DNA from: Bin127 sp965221625
GTDB lineage: Bacteria > Chloroflexota > Dehalococcoidia > Lucifugimonadales > Lucifugimonadaceae
Assembly (NCBI GenBank): GCA_965221625.1
Contig: OZ244903.1
Span: forward strand, 1,860,001-1,924,000
Direction: 5' to 3'
DNA: 64,000 nt
The position numbers and the translations under genes are program-made. Positions within the stretch are counted from its first letter, which is position 1. The number at the start of each line of letters is the position of its first letter. The notes under the pieces were generated by a model. That model was not told where the DNA came from, searched no databases, and worked only from the letters and a program-made list of their open reading frames with translations. This document shows positions 26,079-35,776 of this stretch, piece after piece.

Positions 26079-26531
26079 ATTAACTCTGGTGGGCGAGATG
26101 GCGTCTTCCAAGGCCATCCACGCCAACAACGCACATTTCACTCGGATCGGAAAACGCGAAACCCCATGCAACGCTATCGCATCGCCAAGCTCATCAAGTT
26201 CAGAGGCTGACAACTGCCCACGATCTGAGTACACACTCCTAATCGCATTCGCAACCCCCGATACGTCTGCGACCGCAACGTCATCGACGACCTCGGTCAT
26301 GATTGAAGCGGACACCTTACAGATGGCACAACCGATGCCTTGCGCACTGATGCCACCAATCCGCGCATCTTGAATCATTAACCGTACGCGTACTTCGTCA
26401 CCGCAGGATGGGTTGTCGAGCGATGCTTGAGCGTTGAAGACTTCGAGCGGTTTGCTGTTGCGCGGGTTCAGCAGATGATCTTCGACGATGTGCCGATTTA
26501 CCTCATCTAGATGTCCGAACCCGTCGCGCAT
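26061..26531 (-). CDS. sufU: SufU-type iron-sulfur cluster scaffold/sulfur-transfer protein
   Basis: A 156-residue cytoplasmic protein of the NifU N-terminal/SufU family. In Gram-positive bacteria SufU takes sulfur from the cysteine desulfurase SufS for SufBCD. The three conserved Cys positions are visible: DNPSCGDEV, GIGCAICKVSAS and RVKCALLAW, with the Asp of CGD as the zinc partner. I chose ATG 26531; a TTG at 26573 would add 14 residues that lie outside the fold. It is the last gene of the sufB-C-D-U unit and overlaps the convergent solute-binding gene by 18 bases. No sufS is present between sufD and sufU. Confidence 0.9.
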   Translation of the reverse strand: MRDGFGHLDEVNRHIVEDHLLNPRNSKPLEVFNAQASLDNPSCGDEVRVRLMIQDARIGGISAQGIGCAICKVSASIMTEVVDDVAVADVSGVANAIRSVYSDRGQLSASELDELGDAIALHGVSRFPIRVKCALLAWMALEDAISPTRVNLPDAI

Positions 26532-26619
26532 TGCGGGACAATTCTCGATCGCGGTGATTTCACCGGACGTCAAAACACGACGCGATTATAGACGCGGCCA
26601 TGCTTCGATACCGGCGCGG

Positions 26620-27975
26620 TTAGGCAGTTCCGACGGTATCCGAGGCTGCTTGGAGAGATGGCATCACCTCGTCCAACTTTGCCGAGAGAAACTCGCCCAA
26701 CACTTCATCCTCGAACTCGTCAAGGATTTCAGTCGCGAAACCGCGAATCAACATCGCCTGCGCCGTGGCGTAGTCGACGCCTCGAGATTGGAGATAAAAG
26801 AGCGTGTTTTCGTCAACGTGCCCGGCCGTTGCGCCATGGGCACACTTTACGTCATCCGCGTAGATCTCGAGGGACGGCTTCGTGTCGACCTCGGCACCAT
26901 GCGACAAGAGCAGATTGAGATCTTTTTGGTTCGCGTCAGTCTTCTGCGCACCACGCTCGACGGTGATCTTGCCACTGAAGACGGCGCGGGATCGGCCCGA
27001 AAGAATGCCCTTGAAATACTGGTCTGTCTTGCAGTGCGGTTTCGCGTGGGTGGTGCTAATCTCGTTGTCTTGGTGCTGTGAAGCGGTCGTGATGTACACC
27101 CCGTGCAACGTGCACTCGGCATGCTCGCCGTCAAGCTGAGTATGCACGTCGTTTCTGCCGATGGACGACCCCAAAGCGAAAGAGGTTGAGGCGTATGCGG
27201 ATCCTTCGGACTGCACCACCCGAGTCGTCGCGAAGTGGTAGGAATTGTCGCCGTCCATCTGCAACCGGAAATGGTTCAATTCGGCGTTCTGCTTCAGCGT
27301 GATTTCTCCGACTGGCACCGACAGATGGGGACCTTCAGAGGCCGCTACATGGGTCTCGATTAAAGTGGCGGAACTTCCCGCTCCGACATCAATCGCGAAC
27401 CTCGGAAACACGGCTCGGCTCGCGCCATCGGATTGAGTTGTGACGAACACAAAGTGCAGCGGTCGATTCACCGTAGTGGCATCGTCGATCTCAACGCATA
27501 TCCCATCCGCCAAAAACGCAGTGTTCAACGCAACAAACCCGTCGTTGGCGAAAGGTGCGAGTCGACCCAAAATCGGACCATCGATGATGCCACTTACCTT
27601 CGAACCTATGAGCAGGTTGTAGCTGTCGGAAAGCTCGGGAGCGTGCTTGCCGTCCACAAAAACGACGTTCATCCATGAGTCGGGCAACGGTACTAGTGCC
27701 TCAACTTCATTGCGATTGGGTGGCGCAGACTTTCCGCCGAAGCGGAAACCGATACGGTCAATCTCCCGGAGATCTGTGTACTTCCACTCTTCGTTTCCCC
27801 GTCGATGCACCGGGAAACCGATCCGCTCGAACTCTTGCCAAGCGTTGCGCCGGAGTTGGTCTACATATGAGCCAACGAGTCCGTCATCCGATTGCGCATC
27901 AACGAGGTGCGTCCAATCGTCGCGGTAAGTACTGAGGTGCTGCGGCACGTTGGTCGGGACGGTGGGTGTGATCAT
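26620..27975 (-). CDS. sufD: Fe-S cluster assembly protein SufD
   Basis: A 451-residue SufB/SufD-family subunit of the SufBC2D scaffold complex. The N-terminus carries EEWKYTDLREI, a SufD hallmark. The central region is a beta-helix, and the C-terminus has HGATAGHVDENTLFYLQSRG, containing the conserved HGAT and LQSRG of the family. It lies 31 bases downstream of sufC on the same strand. In the complex it dimerises with SufB. Confidence 0.94.
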   Translation of the reverse strand: MITPTVPTNVPQHLSTYRDDWTHLVDAQSDDGLVGSYVDQLRRNAWQEFERIGFPVHRRGNEEWKYTDLREIDRIGFRFGGKSAPPNRNEVEALVPLPDSWMNVVFVDGKHAPELSDSYNLLIGSKVSGIIDGPILGRLAPFANDGFVALNTAFLADGICVEIDDATTVNRPLHFVFVTTQSDGASRAVFPRFAIDVGAGSSATLIETHVAASEGPHLSVPVGEITLKQNAELNHFRLQMDGDNSYHFATTRVVQSEGSAYASTSFALGSSIGRNDVHTQLDGEHAECTLHGVYITTASQHQDNEISTTHAKPHCKTDQYFKGILSGRSRAVFSGKITVERGAQKTDANQKDLNLLLSHGAEVDTKPSLEIYADDVKCAHGATAGHVDENTLFYLQSRGVDYATAQAMLIRGFATEILDEFEDEVLGEFLSAKLDEVMPSLQAASDTVGTA

Positions 27976-28006
27976 TCGTTCTTGGTTGCTTCGTTGCCCT
28001 CAGGAG

Positions 28007-28756
28007 TTAGGCTGCAACGTAATCTCGATATCCGCTCTGTTCGACTTTCTCAGCCAACGTGGCGTCTCCCGAATCGACAATCTTGCCGTCGACCAAGACG
28101 TGTACGAAGTCGGGGCGAACGTAACGTAAGAGTCGCTGATAGTGAGTGACGATCACAAAGCAACGTTCCGGAGAGCGCATCTGGTTGACGCCGTCTGCCA
28201 CAGCCTGCAGCGCGTCAATGTCGAGGCCAGAATCGGTCTCATCCATGATTGCGATGCGCGGTGCCAAAACCTGCAACTGCAACACCTCGTTCCGCTTCTT
28301 TTCGCCGCCCGAGAATCCTTCGTTCAACGAGCGCTTAATCAGATCCTCGTTGACGCCGACTTCGGCGACCTTTGTGTCGAAGAGTTGTGAGAACTGTCGC
28401 ACCGACATCTTCTTCCTGCCGTTCGCCTCGTCGATTGCGTCTTTTGCTGCTTTGAGGAACTGCCAAGGACGAACGCCAGGCACTTCTGACGGGTATTGCA
28501 TGGCAAGGAACATGCCAAGATGCGCGCGTTCGTCCGGTGGCAGGTCTACGATGCTCTCTCCGTCAACAGTGATGTCGCCACCAGTGACGGCGTAATCGGG
28601 CTTGCCCATCAACACGTTCGCCAAGGTGCTCTTGCCACTCCCGTTCGGTCCCATGATGGCGTGGACTTCACCAGCAGACACATCGAGATTGATACCGTTC
28701 AGTATTTGTTCATCGCTGTCGGCGACGGCGGCTTGCAGATTGTCGATTTTGAGCAT
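28007..28756 (-). CDS. sufC: Fe-S cluster assembly ATPase SufC
   Basis: A 249-residue ABC-type ATPase that powers SufBC2D. It has Walker A GPNGSGKST, the SufC form of the ABC signature FSGGEKKRNE, and Walker B IMDETDSGLDID, where the DSGLD extension is diagnostic for SufC against transport ATPases. The switch His appears in VTHYQRLL. It sits between sufB and sufD. Confidence 0.97.
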   Translation of the reverse strand: MLKIDNLQAAVADSDEQILNGINLDVSAGEVHAIMGPNGSGKSTLANVLMGKPDYAVTGGDITVDGESIVDLPPDERAHLGMFLAMQYPSEVPGVRPWQFLKAAKDAIDEANGRKKMSVRQFSQLFDTKVAEVGVNEDLIKRSLNEGFSGGEKKRNEVLQLQVLAPRIAIMDETDSGLDIDALQAVADGVNQMRSPERCFVIVTHYQRLLRYVRPDFVHVLVDGKIVDSGDATLAEKVEQSGYRDYVAA

Positions 28757-28838
28757 TTTCGTCCTTGCGCGTCGGAACGCGCTCTATTTCGATTGCTCGT
28801 AAGGGATCCAGATCGGTTCGGCGCGTCATCAATCGCGA

Positions 28839-30308
28839 CTAACCGACGGCACCTTCGAGGCTGACCTTGAGCAGCTGCCCTGCCTCGAGCGCGAACTCGA
28901 ACGGTAGCTCCTTGATGACGTCGCGACTCCAACCGGTGATGATCATGTGGTGAGCATCTTCTTCTGATATGCCGCGCGACATGAGATAGAAGAGCTGCTC
29001 GTCACTCACCTTCGATGTACTTGCTTCATGCTCCAACCGTGCGGAAGGGTTGCGCACTTCGATGTACGGCACAGTGTGGGCACCGCATTGATCGCCTACT
29101 AGCAGCGAGTCGCATTGTGTGTGGTTGGTCGCGTTTTCGGCACCGGGAAGAATTTTCACTCCGCCGCGGTAAGTGTTTTCACCATGGCCCGCAGAGATGC
29201 CCTTCGACACGATGGTCGACTTGGTGTTTTTCCCCATGTGGATCATCTTTGTGCCGGTGTCAGCCTGTTGGTAGTTGTTAGTCAACGCAACCGAGTAGAA
29301 CTCACCGACAGAGTTGTCACCTCGAAGGATCACAGATGGGTACTTCCATGTGATTGCGGAGCCCGTCTCCACCTGTGTCCACGAAATCTTGGCATCGTTG
29401 CCCGTCATGCCCCTCTTCGTTACGAAGTTGAGCACGCCGCCTTCTCCGTCTTTAGTACCGGGATACCAGTTCTGAATGGTCGAGTATTTGATTTCGCCCC
29501 GATCGAGTGCGACCAGCTCGACTACAGCCGCGTGTAGCTGGCTAGTTCGCCGGATCGGTGCGGTACAACCCTCGAGATAGCTGACATACGCACCTTCGTC
29601 GGCGACGATCAGGGTACGCTCGAACTGTCCGGAGCCTTCGGTGTTGATGCGGAAGTAGGTCATCAATTCAATCGGACATCGTACGCCTGGCGGCACGTAT
29701 GCGAACGAACCGTCGGAAAACACTGCGGAGTTGAGCGCAGCGAAGAAGTTGTCGGTGTACGGGACTACGGAGCCGAGATATTTCTGGACCAGTTCGGGAT
29801 GGTTTTGGACTGCCTCGGTGAATGAGCAGAAGATGATGCCGCGCTCTTCCAACTGGTCGGCATATGTGGTTGCCACCGAAACGGAGTCGAACACTGCATC
29901 GACGGCAACTCCAGCTAATCGTTCGCGCTCATGAAGCGGTATGCCCAACTTCTCAAAGGTTTCGAGCATCTCCGGGTCGACTTCGTCGAGGCTCTTCGGG
30001 GCGTCGTCGAATCCGCTCGGCGCCGCGTAGTAGTAGATGTCTTGGTAGTCGACCTCCGGGTAACGCAGCTTCGCCCATCTGGGTTCGCTGTCTGCAACCT
30101 TGAGTTGGCCCCAGTACTCGAACGCTTTCAGACGCCACTCAAGAAGCCAGTCGGGTTCGCCTTTCTTGTCCGAGATGAGCCGAACTATGTCGGGATTGAT
30201 GCCCTTCGGTGCGAGCTCCATCTCGACTTCGGTGGAGAACCCCCACTTGTAACCGGTGTCCTCGAGTTTCGACTCGCGTGAGATGGTAAGTCGTTCTTGC
30301 GTCGTCAA
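28839..30308 (-). CDS. sufB: Fe-S cluster assembly protein SufB
   Basis: A 489-residue scaffold subunit on which the nascent cluster is built. It has YKWGFSTEVE near the N-terminus, LGSVVPYTDNFFAALN in the middle, and a C-terminal region with GDQCGAHTVPYIEV and LMSRGISEEDA typical of SufB. The start is TTG 30308 with CGAGG about five bases upstream. It is the first gene of the unit; the 236-base spacer to the divergent pcm gene must hold its promoter. No nearby regulator (SufR, IscR) is visible. Confidence 0.96.
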   Translation of the reverse strand: MTTQERLTISRESKLEDTGYKWGFSTEVEMELAPKGINPDIVRLISDKKGEPDWLLEWRLKAFEYWGQLKVADSEPRWAKLRYPEVDYQDIYYYAAPSGFDDAPKSLDEVDPEMLETFEKLGIPLHERERLAGVAVDAVFDSVSVATTYADQLEERGIIFCSFTEAVQNHPELVQKYLGSVVPYTDNFFAALNSAVFSDGSFAYVPPGVRCPIELMTYFRINTEGSGQFERTLIVADEGAYVSYLEGCTAPIRRTSQLHAAVVELVALDRGEIKYSTIQNWYPGTKDGEGGVLNFVTKRGMTGNDAKISWTQVETGSAITWKYPSVILRGDNSVGEFYSVALTNNYQQADTGTKMIHMGKNTKSTIVSKGISAGHGENTYRGGVKILPGAENATNHTQCDSLLVGDQCGAHTVPYIEVRNPSARLEHEASTSKVSDEQLFYLMSRGISEEDAHHMIITGWSRDVIKELPFEFALEAGQLLKVSLEGAVG

Positions 30309-30544
30309 CTAGCCTCGTTATCTCGCTCTAACTGCGCGTGCGTGGTTGCCAGATGCAGGTTGGGTCAGACTATCCGTGATCGCTTTGATCCGCGGCAAAC
30401 CCGCATGGATATGCTAACCACATTCTACCAGCAGTCGCATCTGCCCCTATAGTAGCTTCCTCAACCGTGGCAGGCGCATCTTTCGGAACCGTGAAGGCTG
30501 CTTCGCTCGCAGTCGTTATCCATTGACGTACGATTCAGATTGAG
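30309..30544. other. Largest intergenic spacer (236 bases) between sufB and pcm
   Basis: This divergent spacer holds the promoters of both the suf unit and pcm. I find no tRNA, riboswitch or clear regulator box. TACGAT at 30529-30534 lies ten bases before the pcm ATG and could be its -10 element. Other AT-rich hexamers (CCTATAGT near 30450) are weak candidates. Confidence 0.4.
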
Positions 30545-31264
30545 ATGATGCCAAAGATTAAGGAACTAATCGGTCGAAGAAGCGATCCGGAGATCGCTGC
30601 GATTGGCATAGACCGCGCGGCGGACATTGAGATCGCGCTACGGTCACGTCGGGATCTCGATCCAGATGTCATCGAAGCTAGTATCGCGGTATCGCGGCGA
30701 GAATTTGTACCCCATTCGCAACTAGATCGCTCAGCAGAAGATCGGGCACTTTCGATCGGGCATGGGCAGACGATCTCGCAACCGAGTTTGGTGGCCCACA
30801 TGATCACGCAGTTGCGTTTGCCAGCCGGTGCGCGTCGGGTTTTGGACGTAGGATGCGGATCCGGATATCAGGCCGCGATTTTGTCATTGCTGGCGCAGGA
30901 AGTCGTTGCCGTGGAAAGGGTGAAAGAACTAGCGGACGCGGCGCGTTCGCGATTGGCGCGACTCGGGTACCACAACGTTGACGTGCGCGATGTCGGAGAT
31001 GACGATTTAGGCTATTTCGCTTCTGCACCGTACGACGGCGTGATTGTCGGCGCGGCGGCACCAAGAATCCCCAGCGCGTTGGCTCAACAATTGAAGATTG
31101 GCGCGCGCCTAGTCATTCCCGTCGGCAAATCGAGACAGCAACGGCTTGCCATCGTGACGAGGGAAGGCGAAAGCGACTCGAAGTTCAGCGTATGTTTGGG
31201 GCTGGAATGCGTATTCGTGCCGTTGGTGGCTCCAGACCACTGGTTCGATTGGGATGTTGTCTGA
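30545..31264 (+). CDS. pcm: Protein-L-isoaspartate O-methyltransferase
   Basis: A 239-residue SAM-dependent methyltransferase that repairs isoaspartyl damage in proteins. It has the family's IGHGQTISQPSLVAHM (acceptor site), motif I VLDVGCGSGYQAAIL, then YDGVIVGAAAPRIP and RLVIPVG, all in the PCMT order. About 45 residues precede the fold. It is followed after 71 bases by gatB. Both ATG 30545 and ATG 30548 could start it. Confidence 0.92.
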   Translation: MMPKIKELIGRRSDPEIAAIGIDRAADIEIALRSRRDLDPDVIEASIAVSRREFVPHSQLDRSAEDRALSIGHGQTISQPSLVAHMITQLRLPAGARRVLDVGCGSGYQAAILSLLAQEVVAVERVKELADAARSRLARLGYHNVDVRDVGDDDLGYFASAPYDGVIVGAAAPRIPSALAQQLKIGARLVIPVGKSRQQRLAIVTREGESDSKFSVCLGLECVFVPLVAPDHWFDWDVV

Positions 31265-31335
31265 AACTCACGGTTCTACCGATCATTTGCATGGTGTAGA
31301 GAATCGAACGTGGCAAGATTGACGGAATTAGGAAT

Positions 31336-32817
31336 ATGAGCGACACAGAATTTGAGGCCGTAATCGGACTAGAGACGCACGTCCAACTCAACACTTCGAG
31401 CAAGATGTTTTCTTGGTCAGGTGCCGGATACCAAAAGGCTTCGCCGAACACGCTCGTCGATCCGGTGTCGATGGCACTGCCCGGCACTCTGCCGGTGGTG
31501 AATCGGCGCGCCGTAGAGTCGGCGATATCCATCGGTCTCGCCTTGAGCTGTCAGATTGCAGCAGTCACGAAATTCGATCGCAAGCAGTACACGTATCCCG
31601 ACTTGATGAAGGGGTACCAAATCTCGCAGTACGACGAGCCCATTTGCTTCGATGGATGGTTGGATTTGCCGACCCCAGAACCCTGCAGAGTCGGCATCAA
31701 CCGGGTGCATATGGAAGAAGACGTAGCTAGGCTAGTCCACATCGACTCGCCGACTGGATCGGTGACGCACTCGCTATTGGATATCAATCGGGCCGGTGTC
31801 CCACTCATGGAGATCGTGACTGAACCGGACCTCCGGAGCTCCGAGCAGGTCGAAGCCTACATAACTACTTTGCAGTCCATCATTCGGTACTTGGGAGTCA
31901 GCACCGCCAACATGGAGGAAGGTTCATTCAGATGCGACGCCAACATCAGCGTGCGCCCCACAGGTTCTCAGGACCTGGGCGAAAAAGTCGAGGTAAAGAA
32001 CATGAACCGTACGCGCGCTGTATGCGAGGCGGTCGATTACGAAGTAGAGCGTCAGATTAAGGCGATCATCAACGGCGAACGCGTAGTCCAAGAAACCCGT
32101 GGCTGGATGGACGGCGACAAGCGAACGGTGCCGCAGCGTTCGAAGGAAGACGTACACGACTACCGCTACTTCCCGGAACCTGACATCCCGCCTTTGAGGA
32201 TCAGCAAAGATTGGGTTTACGGCGTGCAGAATGCGATGCCGGAGTTGCCGCTAGCCAAGAAACGACGACTCGTTGAAACCTGGGGACTCTCGGACTACGA
32301 CGCTTCGTTAATCGTGGAAACTCGCGCCACTGCGGAATACTTTGAGTCGGTAATGTCCACCGTGGCGGACGAAGGTGAGAAGGAGCAGTCCGACTTTGCG
32401 AAGGAAACCGCCAACTGGTTGAACGGCGAAATGGCACGCGCGATGAATGAGTCGGGGATCGACCGGATGCAGGAAACCAAGGTTGAACCGACCGCATTAG
32501 CAAAGCTGGTTCGAAAATTCCAATCCAGAGAGATTAACAACAACTCGGCGAAGCGAGTCTTCATCGAGATGTTTGAGCACGGTTCAGACCCGGACGCGGT
32601 GATTGACCAACTTGGTTTGGACGCGATGGGAGACGCCGACGAACTGACGCCGATCATTCGGGAAGTCTTGGCGAAAAATGCGTCTGCGGTCGAGGATTAC
32701 CGTAGCGGCAAGCAGAACGCCATTCGCTTCCTCATGGGTCAGGTGATGCGCGCCACGCGCGGACGTGCCGACGCCCAGGTGGTCACGGAGTTATTGCGGG
32801 ATGCACTCGCCGAATAA
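31336..32817 (+). CDS. gatB: Asp/Glu-tRNA(Asn/Gln) amidotransferase subunit B
   Basis: A 493-residue subunit of GatCAB, which amidates misacylated Glu-tRNA(Gln) and/or Asp-tRNA(Asn). It has IGLETHVQLNTSSKMF at the N-terminus, DLMKGYQISQYDEPI, and YRYFPEPDIPPL later in the kinase-like domain. A helical GatB/YqeY tail (about 345-493) binds the tRNA. gatA and gatC are not in the window. AGGA precedes the ATG by about five bases. Confidence 0.97.
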   Translation: MSDTEFEAVIGLETHVQLNTSSKMFSWSGAGYQKASPNTLVDPVSMALPGTLPVVNRRAVESAISIGLALSCQIAAVTKFDRKQYTYPDLMKGYQISQYDEPICFDGWLDLPTPEPCRVGINRVHMEEDVARLVHIDSPTGSVTHSLLDINRAGVPLMEIVTEPDLRSSEQVEAYITTLQSIIRYLGVSTANMEEGSFRCDANISVRPTGSQDLGEKVEVKNMNRTRAVCEAVDYEVERQIKAIINGERVVQETRGWMDGDKRTVPQRSKEDVHDYRYFPEPDIPPLRISKDWVYGVQNAMPELPLAKKRRLVETWGLSDYDASLIVETRATAEYFESVMSTVADEGEKEQSDFAKETANWLNGEMARAMNESGIDRMQETKVEPTALAKLVRKFQSREINNNSAKRVFIEMFEHGSDPDAVIDQLGLDAMGDADELTPIIREVLAKNASAVEDYRSGKQNAIRFLMGQVMRATRGRADAQVVTELLRDALAE

Positions 32818-32855
32818 CGGAGTGCCGAACAGCTGAAGCGATGATGCGAGTGAAT

Positions 32856-32861
32856 TAATCT
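32856..32861 (+). promoter_or_regulatory. Possible -10 box of a leaderless secG transcript
   Basis: TAATCT ends six bases before the secG ATG (32868), matching the TANNNT spacing of leaderless promoters. No Shine-Dalgarno is present. The match to consensus is only partial. Confidence 0.25.
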
Positions 32862-32867
32862 ATAGGT

Positions 32868-33080
32868 ATGTGGTTTCAGATATCGCTTCTGTTCCTGGCG
32901 ATTGTCATGATCGTAGTCCTGCTCTTGCAGGCGCGCGGCAACAATCCGTCAGTCTTCGGCCAAGCGGAGAGCACGTTCCGGGTTCGGCGCGGCGTGGAGC
33001 GACTGCTGTTCCGTTCGACGATCGTCCTGACAATCGTGTTCGTCGCACTGGCTATCGCCAACGTGCGTTTTGGCGGTTGA
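32868..33080 (+). CDS. secG: Preprotein translocase subunit SecG
   Basis: A 70-residue protein with two membrane helices (about 4-22 and 48-66) separated by a short polar loop. The loop has the Gly/Phe-rich GNNPSVFG motif seen in SecG, which assists protein movement through SecYE. It follows gatB by 50 bases and converges with cysS only eight bases later. Confidence 0.88.
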   Translation: MWFQISLLFLAIVMIVVLLLQARGNNPSVFGQAESTFRVRRGVERLLFRSTIVLTIVFVALAIANVRFGG

Positions 33081-33088
33081 ACAGTCCC

Positions 33089-34453
33089 CTACCGTCGCCA
33101 AGTCGTTCCTTGCGGCGTATCCATTATCTCAACCCCCATATCCGCTAGTCGGTCACGAATCGCATCCGCCTCAGCGTAGTCTCGCCGATCACGCGCTTCC
33201 TGACGGGTCAAGATCAATCCTTCTATTTCGGCGACATTTTCTGCATCGCCCGATCCAGGCTCCTCCAATGTGATGCCCAGTACGCCAGTCAACTCGCGAA
33301 GCGTCGATTGGCCAGCCGAAACATCCCAACCCTCCGAGTGAGCGGAAAAGATCTCGCGGGTTAGATCGAATATCGCCGCTAAAGCTCTAGGCGTGTTGAG
33401 ATCGTCATCCATAGCATCAATGAATCGCTGCTTGATATGCGAGGCATCGAAACTCTCGCCGACGGCACAATCAACAGCAGCGATGTCCGCGGCTTGGCGG
33501 AGCCTACGTACCGCGCGTTCGGCAGCTACTAGATGCTCAGGATCGTAGGTGGCTGGACTGCGATAGTGGCTCTGAAAAATCCAAACCCTGATGGCGTCGC
33601 TGGAGTAGGTCTTCAGTGCGTCTAGGACTGTCACGTAGTTCCCTAACGACTTCGACATCTTCTCATCGCCACCCATACGGAGTAGTCCGTTGTGAACCCA
33701 AAATCTAGCAAATGGCACGACGCCGGTCGCCGATTCCGACTGGGCGACCTCGTTCTCATGGTGGGGAAACACGAGGTCCAATCCGCCCCCGTGGATGTCA
33801 ACCTGATTGCCAAGGTAGCGTCGCGCCATCGCGCTGCACTCGATGTGCCAACCCGGACGGCCGGGTCCCCACGGACTCTCCCACGATGGTTCGCCGGGTT
33901 TCCACGCCTTCCAGAGTGCGAAGTCTTCGGGATTTTCCTTGAGCGTGTCCGGTTCAAGACGTGCGAGTTCCTCGACGCCGTCGAGCGTGCGGCCGCTCAG
34001 CTTACCGTAGTCCTCATCGCGATGAACTCGGTAGTACACCGAACTACCGGTTTCGTACGCTGCGTCTGATTCGATCAACTCGCCGATGATAGCAATAATC
34101 TCATCCATCTCTTCGGTAACCCGCGGATGGACCTCCGCACGCTTTACGTTCAATCCATCCATAGCTTCGAGGAACGAATCGATGTGCGTTTGCGTCAGTT
34201 CATACCAGTCGATGCCCAACTCTGCGGCACGGTCGATTATCTTGTCGTCGATGTCGGTAAAGTTTTGCACACGTAAAACGTTGACGCCTCGATAGCGCAA
34301 GTAGGACTGCAACACCTCAAAGATCACCGTTGCCAGGGCGTGGCCCAAGTGAGGTTCGTCGTAAGTCGTGACGCCGCACACGTACATCCGCACAGGGTCG
34401 CTAATCTGCTTGAATTCTTCCTTCTTGCGGGTGAGGGTGTTGTACAGATGCAT
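33089..34453 (-). CDS. cysS: Cysteinyl-tRNA synthetase
   Basis: A 454-residue class I synthetase. It shows the HIGH-equivalent HLGHA, preceded by the zinc-ligand Cys in MYVCGVT. GWHIECSAMA and HHENEVAQSE supply the other zinc ligands, and KMSKSLGN is the KMSKS loop. A DALR anticodon-binding helical domain follows. The frame is open ten codons upstream, but ATG 34453 gives the standard MHLYNTLTR N-terminus. It is 57 bases downstream of ispDF. Confidence 0.96.
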   Translation of the reverse strand: MHLYNTLTRKKEEFKQISDPVRMYVCGVTTYDEPHLGHALATVIFEVLQSYLRYRGVNVLRVQNFTDIDDKIIDRAAELGIDWYELTQTHIDSFLEAMDGLNVKRAEVHPRVTEEMDEIIAIIGELIESDAAYETGSSVYYRVHRDEDYGKLSGRTLDGVEELARLEPDTLKENPEDFALWKAWKPGEPSWESPWGPGRPGWHIECSAMARRYLGNQVDIHGGGLDLVFPHHENEVAQSESATGVVPFARFWVHNGLLRMGGDEKMSKSLGNYVTVLDALKTYSSDAIRVWIFQSHYRSPATYDPEHLVAAERAVRRLRQAADIAAVDCAVGESFDASHIKQRFIDAMDDDLNTPRALAAIFDLTREIFSAHSEGWDVSAGQSTLRELTGVLGITLEEPGSGDAENVAEIEGLILTRQEARDRRDYAEADAIRDRLADMGVEIMDTPQGTTWRR

Positions 34454-34510
34454 GGACCGAACCCAAGCTTGAAAGGCGTACACTCGGCGAGATTCTACTA
34501 ACCGAAGAGA

Positions 34511-35725
34511 CTATCTCTTAAGCGTAACTATCGCCTGCGATGCGATTCCTTCGCCACTCCCAATCGCACCGACATGATCGGTGGAAGTCAACTTGACGTT
34601 GACTCCACTGGTGGCTAATGCCAGCGCGTCTGCGATGTACTCAACCATCTGAGCCGTATAGCCGGACAGGCGCGGACGTTGAGCAATGATCGTTGCGTCG
34701 ATATGGTCGATCTGCCAACCTTGCGCCAAACCGCGATCACGAGCTTTGGTGAGGAAGTACCTACTCGCAACGTTTTCGTACCTAGGATCAGACGATGGGA
34801 AGTTGCTGCCCAAATCTCCCATCCCGGCGGCACCAAGTATGGCACTAGCGACTGCGTGAAGCAAGACGTCGCCGTCCGAATGTCCTTCGAGATGCATCGC
34901 GAATTCGATTTGGATGCCCCCGAGGGTCAACGGACCGCCATCAACCAAACGGTGTCCGTCGAAACCGGTGCCGTAGCGGAAATTCTGTCGGCTTCCTGAA
35001 AGGTCACTTGACCTTGCTCCAACAATGGCTTTGGCCGTCATAAAGTCGTTCGGCGTAGTGATCTTGATGTTGGTTTCAGCTCCCTCGAAAATCCCGACCA
35101 ACCCGCCGGCGGTTTCGACCATCGCCGCATCGTCTGACACGTCAAATGGCACAGTCTCGTGAGCGGCGATGAGGACATCGCGGCGAAATACCTGCGGCGT
35201 TTGGACCGCATACGTCGAGTTTCGGTCAGGTGTTTCGACGACGATCCCGTGCTCTACTCGCTTAATCGTGTCCTTAACAGGCGTGGCAGGAATTGCCGCA
35301 CCGACGTGACTGGTTGCGATCAAACCTCGCATCAGAATCGTCCCATCAACTAACGGTCGCGCCGCATCGTGCACCGCGATGTACTCGGATACATCCCCGA
35401 GCGAGATCAATGCGTCGATGCCGCATTTGACGGAGTCTTGCCGCCTTGTGCCGCCAGCGACCACGTTGATCGGTTTGCCGAATTGCCATTTGTTTACCAA
35501 TGCACGTGTTTCATCAAGTTTCTCGGACCTTGTCACCAGTGCCATCCGCGATACGGCATCACATCGCGCAAACACGTTGAGCGAGTGCCATAGAACCGGA
35601 CGCGGCCCCAGCATCAACTCAAGCTTGTCGGTGCCGCCCATGCGATTCGACGACCCAGCCGCAACGACGATCACCGATGTGGAATCTGCGAAAGTCTCCG
35701 AGGTCTCAAGTGGTTCGACGGACAC
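34511..35725 (-). CDS. ispDF: Bifunctional IspD/IspF of the MEP isoprenoid pathway
   Basis: A 404-residue fusion of MEP cytidylyltransferase (IspD, about 15-235) and MECDP synthase (IspF, about 248-404). IspD shows AAGSSNRMGG (CTP loop) and the HDAARPLV motif. IspF shows GFDGHRL with the Asp-x-His metal site, GHSDGDVLLHA, and a late LTSTDHVGAIGSGEG. The intervening enzyme IspE is not in the window. Fusion allows channelling but is not proof of it. The product feeds the prenyl and squalene genes at 39624-43914. Start is GTG. Confidence 0.95.
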   Translation of the reverse strand: MSVEPLETSETFADSTSVIVVAAGSSNRMGGTDKLELMLGPRPVLWHSLNVFARCDAVSRMALVTRSEKLDETRALVNKWQFGKPINVVAGGTRRQDSVKCGIDALISLGDVSEYIAVHDAARPLVDGTILMRGLIATSHVGAAIPATPVKDTIKRVEHGIVVETPDRNSTYAVQTPQVFRRDVLIAAHETVPFDVSDDAAMVETAGGLVGIFEGAETNIKITTPNDFMTAKAIVGARSSDLSGSRQNFRYGTGFDGHRLVDGGPLTLGGIQIEFAMHLEGHSDGDVLLHAVASAILGAAGMGDLGSNFPSSDPRYENVASRYFLTKARDRGLAQGWQIDHIDATIIAQRPRLSGYTAQMVEYIADALALATSGVNVKLTSTDHVGAIGSGEGIASQAIVTLKR

Positions 35726-35776
35726 CGTTCAATACCTGTCAGAAATTACGCACATTCCGATTTTCGGACCGCGATT

